From positions 1 to 47,834 of the forward strand of contig VGOE01000009.1 in NCBI GenBank assembly GCA_016876035.1: 47,834 nt of DNA, given 5' to 3'. Under the pieces are notes generated by a model. It worked only from the letters and a program-made list of their open reading frames with translations. It searched no databases and was not told where the DNA came from. This DNA comes from Chloroflexota bacterium. GTDB taxonomy: Bacteria > Chloroflexota > Dehalococcoidia > UBA2247 > RBG-13-53-26. How positions within the stretch are numbered: the first letter of the stretch is position 1; each line of letters begins with the position of its first letter. A program made the position numbers and the translations under genes. This document shows, piece after piece, positions 17,071 to 24,889 of the stretch.

Positions 17071-17712
17071 ATGAGAGTAATCTCCTTTGATATGAACGGA
17101 ACCATCACGGAAAATCGTTTTGTTGACCTCGTTTGGGGTGAGGGTGTCCCGAGGCTATATTCCCTGACTAGGAAGATATCTCTGGAAGAGGCAAGAGAAC
17201 GTGTGTTCAGGGAATATGACCTTGTGGGGGAAGGGAGGGTGGAGTGGTATGATATCAAGTATTGGTTCAGGTCTCTCGGCCTGGGAGACGATTGGAAAGG
17301 GCTTCTACAAAGCTTCCAGCATGAAGCAAAGCCCTTCTCTGATACAGTGCATGCGTTGGAGACGTTGAACCAGCAATATGAGCTAATCGTGACTTCCAAC
17401 GCTTCCAGAGAATTCATTGATATCGAACTGGGGGGTACGGGGTTGCTGGGATATTTTGCACATGTTTTCTCCTCCACCACGGACTTTGGCGAGGTGAAAA
17501 AGACGCCCAGTGTTTACCTTAAGGTATGCCAGACTCTTGGCATAAAGCCGAAGGAGATGATACACGTTGGAGACCATCGCCAGTTTGACTTCACTGTGCC
17601 ACAGGAGCTCGGGATCAGAGCTTTTCACCTGGATAGGCAGGGCAAGGAAACAGGAGAGTTCGTTGTTCATAGCCTAAGGGAGTTTTGCCACAGAATTCAG
17701 TCCTGTCAATGA
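17071..17712 (+). CDS. HAD-superfamily hydrolase-like protein with altered motif I
   Basis: 213-residue HAD-fold protein. Motif I is FDMNGTI: the nucleophile Asp is present but the second Asp of DxDxT, the general acid/base of HAD phosphatases, is Asn. Motif II is IVTSNAS, the motif III lysine is in VKKTPSVYLKV and motif IV is HVGDHRQFDF, where the expected acidic pair is DHRQFD. A helical cap of about 80 residues lies between motifs I and II (EEARERVFREYDLVGEGRVEWYDIKYWF). The GGGAG before the ATG supports the start. The Asn makes normal phosphatase turnover doubtful; it may be a slow phosphatase, another HAD reaction, or a binding protein. It stands alone between the polyamine genes and the mutase block. 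Confidence 0.82.
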   Translation: MRVISFDMNGTITENRFVDLVWGEGVPRLYSLTRKISLEEARERVFREYDLVGEGRVEWYDIKYWFRSLGLGDDWKGLLQSFQHEAKPFSDTVHALETLNQQYELIVTSNASREFIDIELGGTGLLGYFAHVFSSTTDFGEVKKTPSVYLKVCQTLGIKPKEMIHVGDHRQFDFTVPQELGIRAFHLDRQGKETGEFVVHSLREFCHRIQSCQ

Positions 17713-18119
17713 ATCAACGCTGCCCGTTCTTGCCTTTTACCTTCTCATACTCATTCTCCTCAGACTCAAACTCTACTCTGGCATTCCCGAGAGACCTCAT
17801 CTGGTTGCGACCAGCTAGCCGAAAGGCAAGCCTGCTCAAAGATCCTAGGGATCAAAGTTGACGCTGGCACGTGATAGGTGTTACAATCTCTTTTCAGAAG
17901 GACGAGGGAATCCCACCTGCTGCGCGTCTTTGTCTTGAGATAATAAAGGGCGATTCTAATCAATCAAGACGAATTGTCCGGTGGTAAGAATAGTAGCTAG
18001 CAAGCGCGGAGATATTTCGATCCTCTACCGAATTCCTAGGCAACTACTTGCCTCTAGCGGATTAGTCTGGCACATAAAGGGACAAACCGGGCGGGTCGAG
18101 GCATTCCGTAGGCTAACAG
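17713..18119. other. Gene-free stretch before the mutase block
   Basis: No convincing gene is seen on either strand. A small perfect hairpin AGGCAA-CTAC-TTGCCT lies at 18038-18053. The stretch up to 18119 shows no clear tRNA or riboswitch consensus. It probably holds the promoter of the downstream metabolic operon, but no good -35/-10 pair stands out. Confidence 0.4.
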
Positions 18120-18164
18120 GGCAAAGTTGCAAGAAGCTACCAGGAGACGACTGGTAGCTTTGCC
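18120..18164 (+). promoter_or_regulatory. Compound hairpin in the leader of the mutase operon
   Basis: A 9-bp perfect stem (AAGCTACCA at 18134-18142 with TGGTAGCTT at 18152-18160, 9-nt loop) is nested inside a second pairing of GGCAAAG (18120-18126) with CTTTGCC (18158-18164). The outer and inner pairings share bases 18158-18160, so they either stack around a 9-nt bulge or compete. The structure ends 20 nt before the mutase ATG and just before its GAGGGGAG ribosome-binding site, a good place for translational control. There is no T-run. No B12-box of a cobalamin riboswitch is found. Confidence 0.45.
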
Positions 18165-18183
18165 TTTATTAGTGAGGGGAGCA

Positions 18184-19803
18184 ATGGCTGAGGACAAGAA
18201 GGCTAAAGAGATGACCGAGAGGAAGAGGGAGTTCAGAACCACTGTCGATGGAATCCTAGTCAAGAGGGTGTACACGCCCGCGGACGTGGAGAGTGCGCCG
18301 GAGCAGATTGGCCTTCCCGGCGAATATCCCTTTACCCGGCATATAATGCCAACCGGCTACCGGGGCAGGCTGTGGACCATGCGCCAGTATGCCGGTTTTG
18401 GCACGGTAGAAGAAACGAACGAGCGGTTCAAGTATCTATACAAGCAAGGACAGACAGGGTTCAGTGTGGCTTTCCACTTGCCTACTCAGGAGGGCTATGA
18501 CTCGGACCACCCTCTGGCTGCGGGGGAGGTGGGCAAGTGCGGTGTGGCCATAGATTCTCTTCGCAACATGGAGCGTCTCTGGGAGGGCATCCCGCTGGCT
18601 GAAGTAAGCACTTCCATGACGATCAACGCCACGGCTCCCATCATACTGGCAATGTACATCGCCGCCGCAGAAAAGCAGGGAGCGGACAAAAGCAAGCTCA
18701 ATGGCACAGTGCAGAATGACATCCTTAAGGAGTATATAGCCAGGAATACCTATATCTTTGGCCCGACCCCATCCATGCGATTAGTGACCGATATTTGCGC
18801 TTATTGTGCCGAGGCCATGCCGCAGTGGAACTCGATAAGCATCAGTGGCTATCACATGAGGGAAGCCGGTGCCACCGCTGCTCAAGAAGCCGCCTTTACC
18901 CTGGCAAACGGGATCGCTTATGTTCAAGCGATGATAGATAGAGGGATGGAGGTGGACTCTTTTGCGCCGCGCTTCTCCTTCTTCTTTGCGGCCTACACCA
19001 ATGTTCTCGAAGAGGTAGCCAAGTTCAGGGCACTACGCCGCATCTGGGCTAAGATTATGAAGGAGAGATTTGGCACTACCAACCCCAGGTCAATGATGTT
19101 AAGGTATCACGTTCAGACCGATGGTTTCACGCTGACGGCACAACAGCCTCTGAACAACATTGTCAGGGTTACCTTGCAGGCCCTGGCTGCTGTGTTGGGA
19201 GGATGCCAGTCCTTGCATACCAACTCCTTCGACGAAGCCCTAGCCCTGCCCAGTGAAGAGGCGGTACAGGTTGCCCTGAGAACCCAACAGATTATTGCTG
19301 AGGAAAGCGGTGTGGCAGATACCGTTGACCCGCTGGGAGGCTCCTACTTCGTGGAGTGTTTGACGAACCAGTTAGAGGTCAAGATCATGGAGTACATCGC
19401 TGAAATCGACAAGATTGGTGGCGCTCTGAAGGCGATCGAAAAGGGCTATGTCCAAAGGGAGATTGCAAACTCAGCCTACGACTATCAAAAGGCGGTGGAC
19501 TCAGGCGAGCAAGTCGTTGTTGGTGTTAACAAGTACGTTGCTGCCGGAGAGGAGATGCCAGAGACTTTGGAGATAGGTGAAGAGACCGAGGTAAGACAGG
19601 TGGAGAGCCTGAGAAGATTAAGAAGAGAGAGGGATAACAAGAAGGTCAGGGAGATGTTAGACAGGGTGTTCACTGTGGCGAGGAGTGACGAGAATGTCAT
19701 GCCAGCGATGATCGAGGCAGTCAAGGCCTATGCCACGGTAGGTGAGATAAGTGATGCCTTGAGGAAGGCCTTCGGTGAGTACAGGGAGCCAAGCATACTG
19801 TAA
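18184..19803 (+). CDS. Methylmalonyl-CoA mutase, large catalytic subunit
   Basis: Catalytic TIM-barrel subunit (539 residues) of a coenzyme B12-dependent acyl-CoA mutase, converting methylmalonyl-CoA and succinyl-CoA into each other. It lacks the cobalamin domain, which is the next gene, an arrangement common in archaea and anaerobes. [66 protein letters not shown] and the [11 protein letters not shown] segment are clear. The Tyr of RQYAGF, the Arg of ARNTY and the His of GYHM match the methylmalonyl-specific active-site residues by my alignment. Two very conserved spots differ: the usual TRGxYxTMY is TRHIMPTGY, and SVAFDLPT is SVAFHLPT. The start is the ATG at 18184 with GAGGGGAG upstream; the longer frame is rejected. 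Confidence 0.92.
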   Translation: MAEDKKAKEMTERKREFRTTVDGILVKRVYTPADVESAPEQIGLPGEYPFTRHIMPTGYRGRLWTMRQYAGFGTVEETNERFKYLYKQGQTGFSVAFHLPTQEGYDSDHPLAAGEVGKCGVAIDSLRNMERLWEGIPLAEVSTSMTINATAPIILAMYIAAAEKQGADKSKLNGTVQNDILKEYIARNTYIFGPTPSMRLVTDICAYCAEAMPQWNSISISGYHMREAGATAAQEAAFTLANGIAYVQAMIDRGMEVDSFAPRFSFFFAAYTNVLEEVAKFRALRRIWAKIMKERFGTTNPRSMMLRYHVQTDGFTLTAQQPLNNIVRVTLQALAAVLGGCQSLHTNSFDEALALPSEEAVQVALRTQQIIAEESGVADTVDPLGGSYFVECLTNQLEVKIMEYIAEIDKIGGALKAIEKGYVQREIANSAYDYQKAVDSGEQVVVGVNKYVAAGEEMPETLEIGEETEVRQVESLRRLRRERDNKKVREMLDRVFTVARSDENVMPAMIEAVKAYATVGEISDALRKAFGEYREPSIL

Positions 19804-19821
19804 GGAAATTAGGAAGCAGCC

Positions 19822-20226
19822 ATGGATAAGAAGATACGGGTTCTGGTAGCCAAGCCCGGGCTGGACGGGCACGACAGGGGAGCCAAGGTAGTAGCCCGAG
19901 GTCTAAGGGATGCTGGGATGGAGGTAATCTATCTCGGCTTGCGTTTGACACCAGAGCAGATTGTAGATTCTGCTATTCAAGAGGACGTAGACGTGGTCGG
20001 TTTGAGCTGCCTCTCTGGCGCTCACATGGCTCTATTGCCGAAAACGGCAAGCTTGCTTCGAGAGAAGGGTGGCAAGGATATTCTGGTGGTGGCTGGAGGG
20101 ATTGTACCGAGCAAGGACATTCCTCAGCTAACGAAGGCTGGCATTGCCCGCGTCTTTGGCCCCGGTACACCTATAGCGGAGATTGCCAATTCTATCCGGA
20201 CGACATTGGAGGGTAAGAAACGGTGA
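19822..20226 (+). CDS. Methylmalonyl-CoA mutase, small B12-binding subunit
   Basis: 134-residue cobalamin-binding domain. MDKKIRVLVAKPGLDGHDRGAKVVARGLRDAGMEVIYLGLRLTPEQI contains the DxHxxG signature, whose His replaces the dimethylbenzimidazole ligand of cobalt. VDVVGLSCLSGAHMALLP and VAGGIVPSKDIPQLTKAGIARVFGPGTP are the later B12-contacting loops. It follows the large subunit by 18 bp, with AGGAAGCAGCC before the ATG, and is followed by the epimerase with a 4-bp overlap. The two mutase chains must assemble to form the enzyme. The GTPase chaperone (MeaB/ArgK type) often found beside them is not in the window. Confidence 0.96.
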   Translation: MDKKIRVLVAKPGLDGHDRGAKVVARGLRDAGMEVIYLGLRLTPEQIVDSAIQEDVDVVGLSCLSGAHMALLPKTASLLREKGGKDILVVAGGIVPSKDIPQLTKAGIARVFGPGTPIAEIANSIRTTLEGKKR

Positions 20227-20624
20227 TAATAAAGGTTAATCATATTGGAATCGCGGTAAACAGCTTGGAAGAAGCGGCAAAAGTGTACACCGAGGCATTG
20301 GGGTTAAAAGTCAAGGAGATTGAGACTGTAGAAGACCAGAAGGTGAGGGTAGCCGTTATCCCCGTGGGGGATGCCAGGATCGAGTTGCTGGAGTCAACTG
20401 ACCCGGAGGGGCCAATCGGCAAGCACCTCAAGGCAAGGGGGGAGGGCTTGCATCATCTGGCCCTACAGGTGAGCGACATTGAAAGTGCCCTGCAAACACT
20501 GGAGAAAGCAGGAGTGCCGCTTGTCGACAAGAAGCCAAGAAGAGGCGCTGGTAACAACAAGATCGCCTTCTTGCATCCTAAGGGGACTAAAGCCTTGATA
20601 GAGCTGGTTGAGCCACCGAAATAA
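20223..20624 (+). CDS. mce: Methylmalonyl-CoA epimerase
   Basis: Interconverts the R and S forms of methylmalonyl-CoA, linking the carboxylated product of propionyl-CoA to the mutase. The 133-residue VOC-fold protein has IKVNHIGIAVNSLEEAAKVYTEALGLKV with the first metal His, GEGLHHLALQVSDIESAL with the second, and the C-terminal ALIELVEPPK with the catalytic/metal Glu. The start is a GTG overlapping the stop of the B12 subunit (GTGATAA). The immediate neighbourhood with both mutase subunits and succinyl-CoA ligase supports this identity over other VOC enzymes. Confidence 0.94.
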   Translation: MIIKVNHIGIAVNSLEEAAKVYTEALGLKVKEIETVEDQKVRVAVIPVGDARIELLESTDPEGPIGKHLKARGEGLHHLALQVSDIESALQTLEKAGVPLVDKKPRRGAGNNKIAFLHPKGTKALIELVEPPK

Positions 20625-20642
20625 CGTGACAGCGGAGATACA

Positions 20643-21773
20643 TTGAAGCTCTTCGAATTTGAATCCAAGAAAATCTTGCAAAAATATGGTATAGCGATCC
20701 CACGGGGCCACGTAGCCACCAACCCGGACCAAGCGGAAACGATAGCTAAGGAATTAGGCAGACCTGTCGTCTTGAAATCTCAGGTGTTGGTGTCCGGCAG
20801 GGGCAAAGCGGGGGGAATACTATTTGCTGATAATGCTGCTGAGGCAAGAAGGATAGCCTCAAATTTGATTGGCAGCACGATTAAGGGCAGCGTTGTAGAT
20901 AGCCTGCTCGTCGAAGAGAAGCTGGACATCCAACAGCAGTTCTATGCCTCCGTAACTATAGATAGGCAATCCAGGAGATACATCGTTCTTGCTTCCAGCA
21001 GTGGCGGAGTTGATATCGAGGAGGTGGCTCGAGCAACTCCGGACAAGGTATTGAGGCACTGGATTGATCCGGAAGTCGGCTTTGGTGAAGAGACGGCTAC
21101 GGAAATGGTGAGGCGAATCTCTGATGTAGACAAAGGCGCCGTCTCCAAGTTTACTTCTCTCATTGTCACTTTGCATAAAGTCACCATGGAATATGATGCT
21201 GAACTGGTCGAGTTAAACCCTCTGGCCAGAACGCGGACAGGCGAATTAGTAGCCGCTGACGCCAGAATGATAATCGATGACAATGCACTCTTCAGACATC
21301 CCGAATTTGAAGGTAGGAGCCAGCAAAGGATAGAGGATACGGCGAGAGAAGCCGAGGCCAGGCGGTACAATTTGTCCTACGTGGATCTGTCCGGGGACAT
21401 AGGTATCATTGGCAACGGCGCTGGCCTGGTAATGGCTACCATGGATCTAGTTCACCATTTCGGTGGGCGAGCGGCAAATTTTCTAGACATTGGCGGTGGT
21501 GCACAGACGGAAACCATCAAGAGGGGTCTCATGACAGTCATGTCAAAGCCGGAGGTAAGGGCGGTGCTGGTAAATATTCTTGGCGGGATAACGAGGTGCG
21601 ATGTCGTGGCTGAAGGAATTGTCCAGGGACTAGTTGAAGCCGAAATCAAGAAGCCTATTGCTGTTAGGTTGATGGGCACAAATGAGGAAGAGGGTGCAAG
21701 AATATTGCGCCGGGCCGGCATCCATGTTTATCCTGACATGGAAACTGCTGCAAGAGAAGTTTTGCGGTTATAG
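20643..21773 (+). CDS. sucC: Succinyl-CoA ligase beta subunit
   Basis: ATP-grasp subunit of succinyl-CoA synthetase, which makes ATP or GTP from succinyl-CoA or runs in reverse. The 376-residue length fits. KLFEFESKKILQKYGIAIPRGHVATNPDQAE, KSQVLVSGRGKAGGILFADNA, VELNPLARTRTGELVAADARMIIDDNA, FLDIGGGAQTETIKRGLMTVMSKPEVRAVLVNILGGITRCDVVAEGIV and the RLMGTNEEEGARIL region are the family landmarks. The start is TTG (20643) after GAGATACA, a weak site. It directly follows the epimerase and precedes sucD by a few bases. GTP or ATP preference is not clear from sequence. Confidence 0.94.
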   Translation: MKLFEFESKKILQKYGIAIPRGHVATNPDQAETIAKELGRPVVLKSQVLVSGRGKAGGILFADNAAEARRIASNLIGSTIKGSVVDSLLVEEKLDIQQQFYASVTIDRQSRRYIVLASSSGGVDIEEVARATPDKVLRHWIDPEVGFGEETATEMVRRISDVDKGAVSKFTSLIVTLHKVTMEYDAELVELNPLARTRTGELVAADARMIIDDNALFRHPEFEGRSQQRIEDTAREAEARRYNLSYVDLSGDIGIIGNGAGLVMATMDLVHHFGGRAANFLDIGGGAQTETIKRGLMTVMSKPEVRAVLVNILGGITRCDVVAEGIVQGLVEAEIKKPIAVRLMGTNEEEGARILRRAGIHVYPDMETAAREVLRL

Positions 21774-21790
21774 TTTTGGGAGTTAGAAAT

Positions 21791-22657
21791 TTGCGAAGCA
21801 TAGTAGATGAAAAGTCGAGGATATTAGTCCAGGGCATAACGGGGAATGAGGGAAAATTTCACACAGAAGCGATGTTAAGCTTCGGCACCAAGGTAGTTGC
21901 CGGGGTAACCCCGGGCAAGGGAGGGCAGGAGGTTCATGGCGTGCCGGTTTTCGATACAGTTTCCCAGGCAGTTAGTGAAAAGGGTGCTAATACATCCATA
22001 GTATTCGTTCCAGCCCGCTTTGCCCCTAAAGCTGTCAATGAGGCTATTGAGGCCGGCATAGAGACAATTGTGGTGATCACTGAGCTAATCCCACAGAAAG
22101 ACTCCATCGAGTTTATCGCCATGGCTGAGAAAAAGGGCGTCATCATCGTTGGGCCAAATACGCCGGGGATAATAAATGTGCCCCAGAAGGCAAAGGTCGG
22201 CATAATGCCGAATCATATTTTCAAACCTGGCATAGTAGGTATTGCTTCGAGGAGCGGGACACTAACCTACGAAATAGCCTGGCATATCAGCAATGCCGGT
22301 TTAGGCCAGAGTACATGCGTCGGCATAGGTGGCGATGCCATTGTCGGGCTTGATTTCGTCAAGCTTCTCCAGATGTTCAGAGATGATAAGGAAACAAAGG
22401 GCGTGGTACTGGTAGGCGAGGTGGGAGGCAAAGCAGAGGAGCTAGCAGCTCACTATATCAAGGAAACGAATTACCCCAAGTCGGTGGTAGCTTACATTGC
22501 CGGAAGATCGGCACCCCCAGAGAAACGGATGGGTCATGCTGGAGCGATTGTCATGGGAAACGTGGGGACTGCACAGTCCAAGATCGATGCCTTTGCGGTT
22601 GCTGGGGTGCCCGTAGCCCAGAAGCTTAGCGATATTACCAAGCTGCTGAACTTGTGA
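21791..22657 (+). CDS. sucD: Succinyl-CoA ligase alpha subunit
   Basis: CoA-binding and phospho-histidine subunit of succinyl-CoA synthetase. VDEKSRILVQGITGNEGKFHTEAMLSFGTKVVAGVTPGKGG, AMAEKKGVIIVGPNTPGIINVPQKAKVGIMP, GIASRSGTLTYEIAWHISNAGLGQSTCVGIGGD and the active-site His in RMGHAGAIVMG are all present. Two TTG starts are possible: 21776, only 2 bp after the sucC stop, and 21791, which has GGGAG with 8-nt spacing. I choose the latter. About 288 residues is a normal length. With sucC and the mutase genes it closes the route from propionyl-CoA to succinate. Confidence 0.94.
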   Translation: MRSIVDEKSRILVQGITGNEGKFHTEAMLSFGTKVVAGVTPGKGGQEVHGVPVFDTVSQAVSEKGANTSIVFVPARFAPKAVNEAIEAGIETIVVITELIPQKDSIEFIAMAEKKGVIIVGPNTPGIINVPQKAKVGIMPNHIFKPGIVGIASRSGTLTYEIAWHISNAGLGQSTCVGIGGDAIVGLDFVKLLQMFRDDKETKGVVLVGEVGGKAEELAAHYIKETNYPKSVVAYIAGRSAPPEKRMGHAGAIVMGNVGTAQSKIDAFAVAGVPVAQKLSDITKLLNL

Positions 22658-22875
22658 CAGGGGGTTAGTGCTTAGTTGCAATAATTCGCGTTACATCAGT
22701 GAGCCAGAGACCATTCTCCGCCTGCGGCGGATCAGGGTGGCGAAATGGGCCTGTCATTCTGAGCGTAGCGAAGAATCTCATTTCGCTAATTTCGGCAAGA
22801 AAGCATTAGTTACCCTACGGGAGAGACAGAGTCACCAGGGTTACTCAGAAAGAACATCTTGCTGGAGGAAAGACG
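22658..22875 (+). repeat. Intergenic gap with dispersed HSERSEES-type repeat
   Basis: The gap between sucD and the dehydrogenase contains a compact inverted element at 22740-22786. The outer arms GCGAAATG (22740-22747) and CATTTCGC (22779-22786) are perfect complements. Inside is ATTCTGAGCGTAGCGAAGAA, which when translated gives the well-known junk peptide HSERSEES seen in many bacterial genomes. It is a dispersed non-coding repeat, not a gene. GGAGG for the next gene lies at its right end. Confidence 0.7.
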
Positions 22876-23958
22876 ATGGATGAGTACATCAAGATAAAGG
22901 TCATGACCCTGCGAGAATTCACCGTCAACGTATTCAACAGGTTTGGTGTGCCTGTTGAGGATGCACAAGTAGCGGCTGATGTGCTGATCACTGCGGACCA
23001 GAGGGGTATAGAGTCCCACGGCGTCCAGAGGTTTAAGAGATATACGGACGGCCTGAAAACGGGATTGATGAAGCCAGTTACGGAAATCAAGATATTGAAG
23101 GAAACGCCGAACACGCTTCTTGTATCGGCGGGTGATGGGATGGGCATGGTGGCTGGTTACAGGACTATGAAGCTGGTGATAGACAAGGCACTTCGCCATA
23201 ACGTCGCTTTTGCTGCTGTACGCGACTCCAATCACTACGGCATTGCCGGGTACTACTCCATGATGGCGCTGGATTACGGGCTTATAGGGATTTCGTTAAC
23301 GAATACCGCACCCCTGGTGGTGCCAACCTTTGGCAAGGATGCTGTGGTGGGGACAAACCCTATTTCGATTGCAGTTCCTGCTGGTAAGGGTCGCCCCTTC
23401 GTGTTAGATATGGCAACCTCGACGGTTACCAGGGGCGAGGTGGAAGTCCACGCGCGAGAGGGCAAGCGAATGCCGCTTACCTGGGCAACGGACGAACTGG
23501 GCAACGCAGCCGATGACGCATCGAGGGTACTGGCAAACTGGCTGGCGAAGAAGGGAGGTGGGCTGCTACCGCTGGGTGGGGAGGGGGAAGATGGGGGTGG
23601 TCACAAGGGGTATGGCCTGGCGTTGGCAGTGGACATATTCTCAGGGGTACTTTCTGGTGGTGTATTTGGGCTAAATACCTATCCTAAGAAGGATGTGCCA
23701 GCCAAAGTGTGCCATTTCTTTGGTGCTATCAAAATAGATGCCTTTATCGAACTGGACCTATTCAAGAAGATGATGGATGAGTACATAGTTATGCTCAAGA
23801 ATTCACCAAAGGCGGCTGGCCATGATCGCATATTCATCCATGGTGAAAAGGAATTTGAGCTCCACGAGCAGCAAAAGGATGAAGTAGGTATATACTACAA
23901 GGTAGTAGAGGAATTGAGGCAGGTTGGGCAAGAAGTCGGCATAGCTGCGCCGTTTTAG
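22876..23958 (+). CDS. Malate/L-lactate/ureidoglycolate dehydrogenase family (Ldh_2)
   Basis: NAD(P)-dependent 2-hydroxyacid dehydrogenase of the Ldh_2 family, 360 residues. DQRGIESHGVQRFKRYTDGL, VAFAAVRDSNHYGIAGYYSMMALDYGLIGISLTNTAPLVVPTFGKDAVVGTNPISIAVPAG, FVLDMATSTVTRGEVEVHAREG and GGHKGYGLALAVDIFSGVLSGG are typical, with the active-site His in SNHYG. Members act on malate, lactate, sulfolactate or ureidoglycolate. Between succinyl-CoA ligase and fumarase, a malate dehydrogenase role is the natural reading, since no other malate dehydrogenase is in the block. GGAGG lies 7 nt before the ATG; an internal Met at residue 13 is a weaker start. Confidence 0.9.
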   Translation: MDEYIKIKVMTLREFTVNVFNRFGVPVEDAQVAADVLITADQRGIESHGVQRFKRYTDGLKTGLMKPVTEIKILKETPNTLLVSAGDGMGMVAGYRTMKLVIDKALRHNVAFAAVRDSNHYGIAGYYSMMALDYGLIGISLTNTAPLVVPTFGKDAVVGTNPISIAVPAGKGRPFVLDMATSTVTRGEVEVHAREGKRMPLTWATDELGNAADDASRVLANWLAKKGGGLLPLGGEGEDGGGHKGYGLALAVDIFSGVLSGGVFGLNTYPKKDVPAKVCHFFGAIKIDAFIELDLFKKMMDEYIVMLKNSPKAAGHDRIFIHGEKEFELHEQQKDEVGIYYKVVEELRQVGQEVGIAAPF

Positions 23959-24043
23959 GAATAGACTAAAGGTTAGTATATAAACAGCCTTTCCGTACGA
24001 TTCATAACAGGCTATTTCCAATCGGGAGAGGAGGGAAGCAACC

Positions 24044-24889
24044 ATGCGGGACATTAATGCCAAGGAAGTAAGCCAGACAGTATCTCGTCTCTTTCAGGAA
24101 GCCAATTTCTTTTTGCCGGAGGATGCGATAACTTCCCTCAAACGAGCCCGGGAGTCTGAGGAATCACCGGTGGCCCGTGAGGTAATAGATGGGATACTGC
24201 AGAATGCCGAAATCGCAGCCAGAGAGAAGATGCCCCTGTGTCAAGACTGTGGTGCAGCCGTGGTCTTCCTGGAACTGGGGCAGGAAGTTCACATCACCGG
24301 CGGCGAGTTCTATGCTGCCGTCAACGAGGGCGTGCGCCAGGCATATAATGAGGGCTATCTCCGTAAGTCCATGGTGAAGCAACCTTATTCCCAACGAGTG
24401 AACACCAAGGATAATACGCCTGCTATCATTTACACAGACATAGTCGCCGGTGACAAGCTGAGGATCATAGCCATGCCCAAGGGCGGAGGTGCGGAGAACA
24501 TGACCCGTCTGGCTATGTTACCACCGGCTGGTGGTCGGCAGGGGATAGTTGATTTCGTGGTCAATGCTGTTGACGAAGCAGGCAGCAACCCCTGCCCCCC
24601 AGTGGTGGTGGGTGTGGGCATTGGAGGTACCGCCGAAAGAACCCTGATGCTGGCTAAAAAGGCACTGCTGCGGAAGATAGGTCAGCCCAGTCCGGACGCG
24701 GAGGTGGCTGAACTGGAAAGGGAAATCCTGCAACGCATAAACAACCTGGGCATTGGGCCAATGGGGTATGGTGGCAGAGTAACCGCCCTAGCGGTCAACA
24801 TCGAGGTTTTCCCGGCCCACATAGCCAGTATGCCAGTAGCAGTCAACATGAATTGTCACAGCTCTCGTCATAAGGAAGCAGTATTGTGA
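24044..24889 (+). CDS. Class I fumarase, alpha (N-terminal) subunit
   Basis: Iron-sulfur fumarate hydratase, two-subunit form, alpha chain of 281 residues. REKMPLCQDCGAAVVFLELGQEV carries the first cluster cysteine, RVNTKDNTPAIIYTDIV and MPKGGGAENMTRLAMLPPAGG are substrate or cluster loops, and NPCPPVVVGVGIGGTAERTLMLAKKALLR carries another cysteine; VNMNCHSSRHKEAVL at the C-terminus carries the third. The beta chain is not next to it but 3.4 kb away at 28291, on the other side of the four sdh genes. The related tartrate dehydratase is a possible alternative, though the context of succinate dehydrogenase favours fumarase. It overlaps sdhA by 4 bp. GAGGAGGGA precedes the start. Confidence 0.93.
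   Translation: MRDINAKEVSQTVSRLFQEANFFLPEDAITSLKRARESEESPVAREVIDGILQNAEIAAREKMPLCQDCGAAVVFLELGQEVHITGGEFYAAVNEGVRQAYNEGYLRKSMVKQPYSQRVNTKDNTPAIIYTDIVAGDKLRIIAMPKGGGAENMTRLAMLPPAGGRQGIVDFVVNAVDEAGSNPCPPVVVGVGIGGTAERTLMLAKKALLRKIGQPSPDAEVAELEREILQRINNLGIGPMGYGGRVTALAVNIEVFPAHIASMPVAVNMNCHSSRHKEAVL

Noticed and set aside
18040-18180. Cobalamin riboswitch before the mutase
   Set aside because: The loop CAGGAGAC recalls part of the motif, but the B12 box and the GGGAA and GGTG core elements are missing. Also c-di-GMP (GEMM) was considered and does not fit.
22668-22883. 71-residue frame after sucD
   Set aside because: It is made of the dispersed HSERSEES-type repeat and is not a gene.
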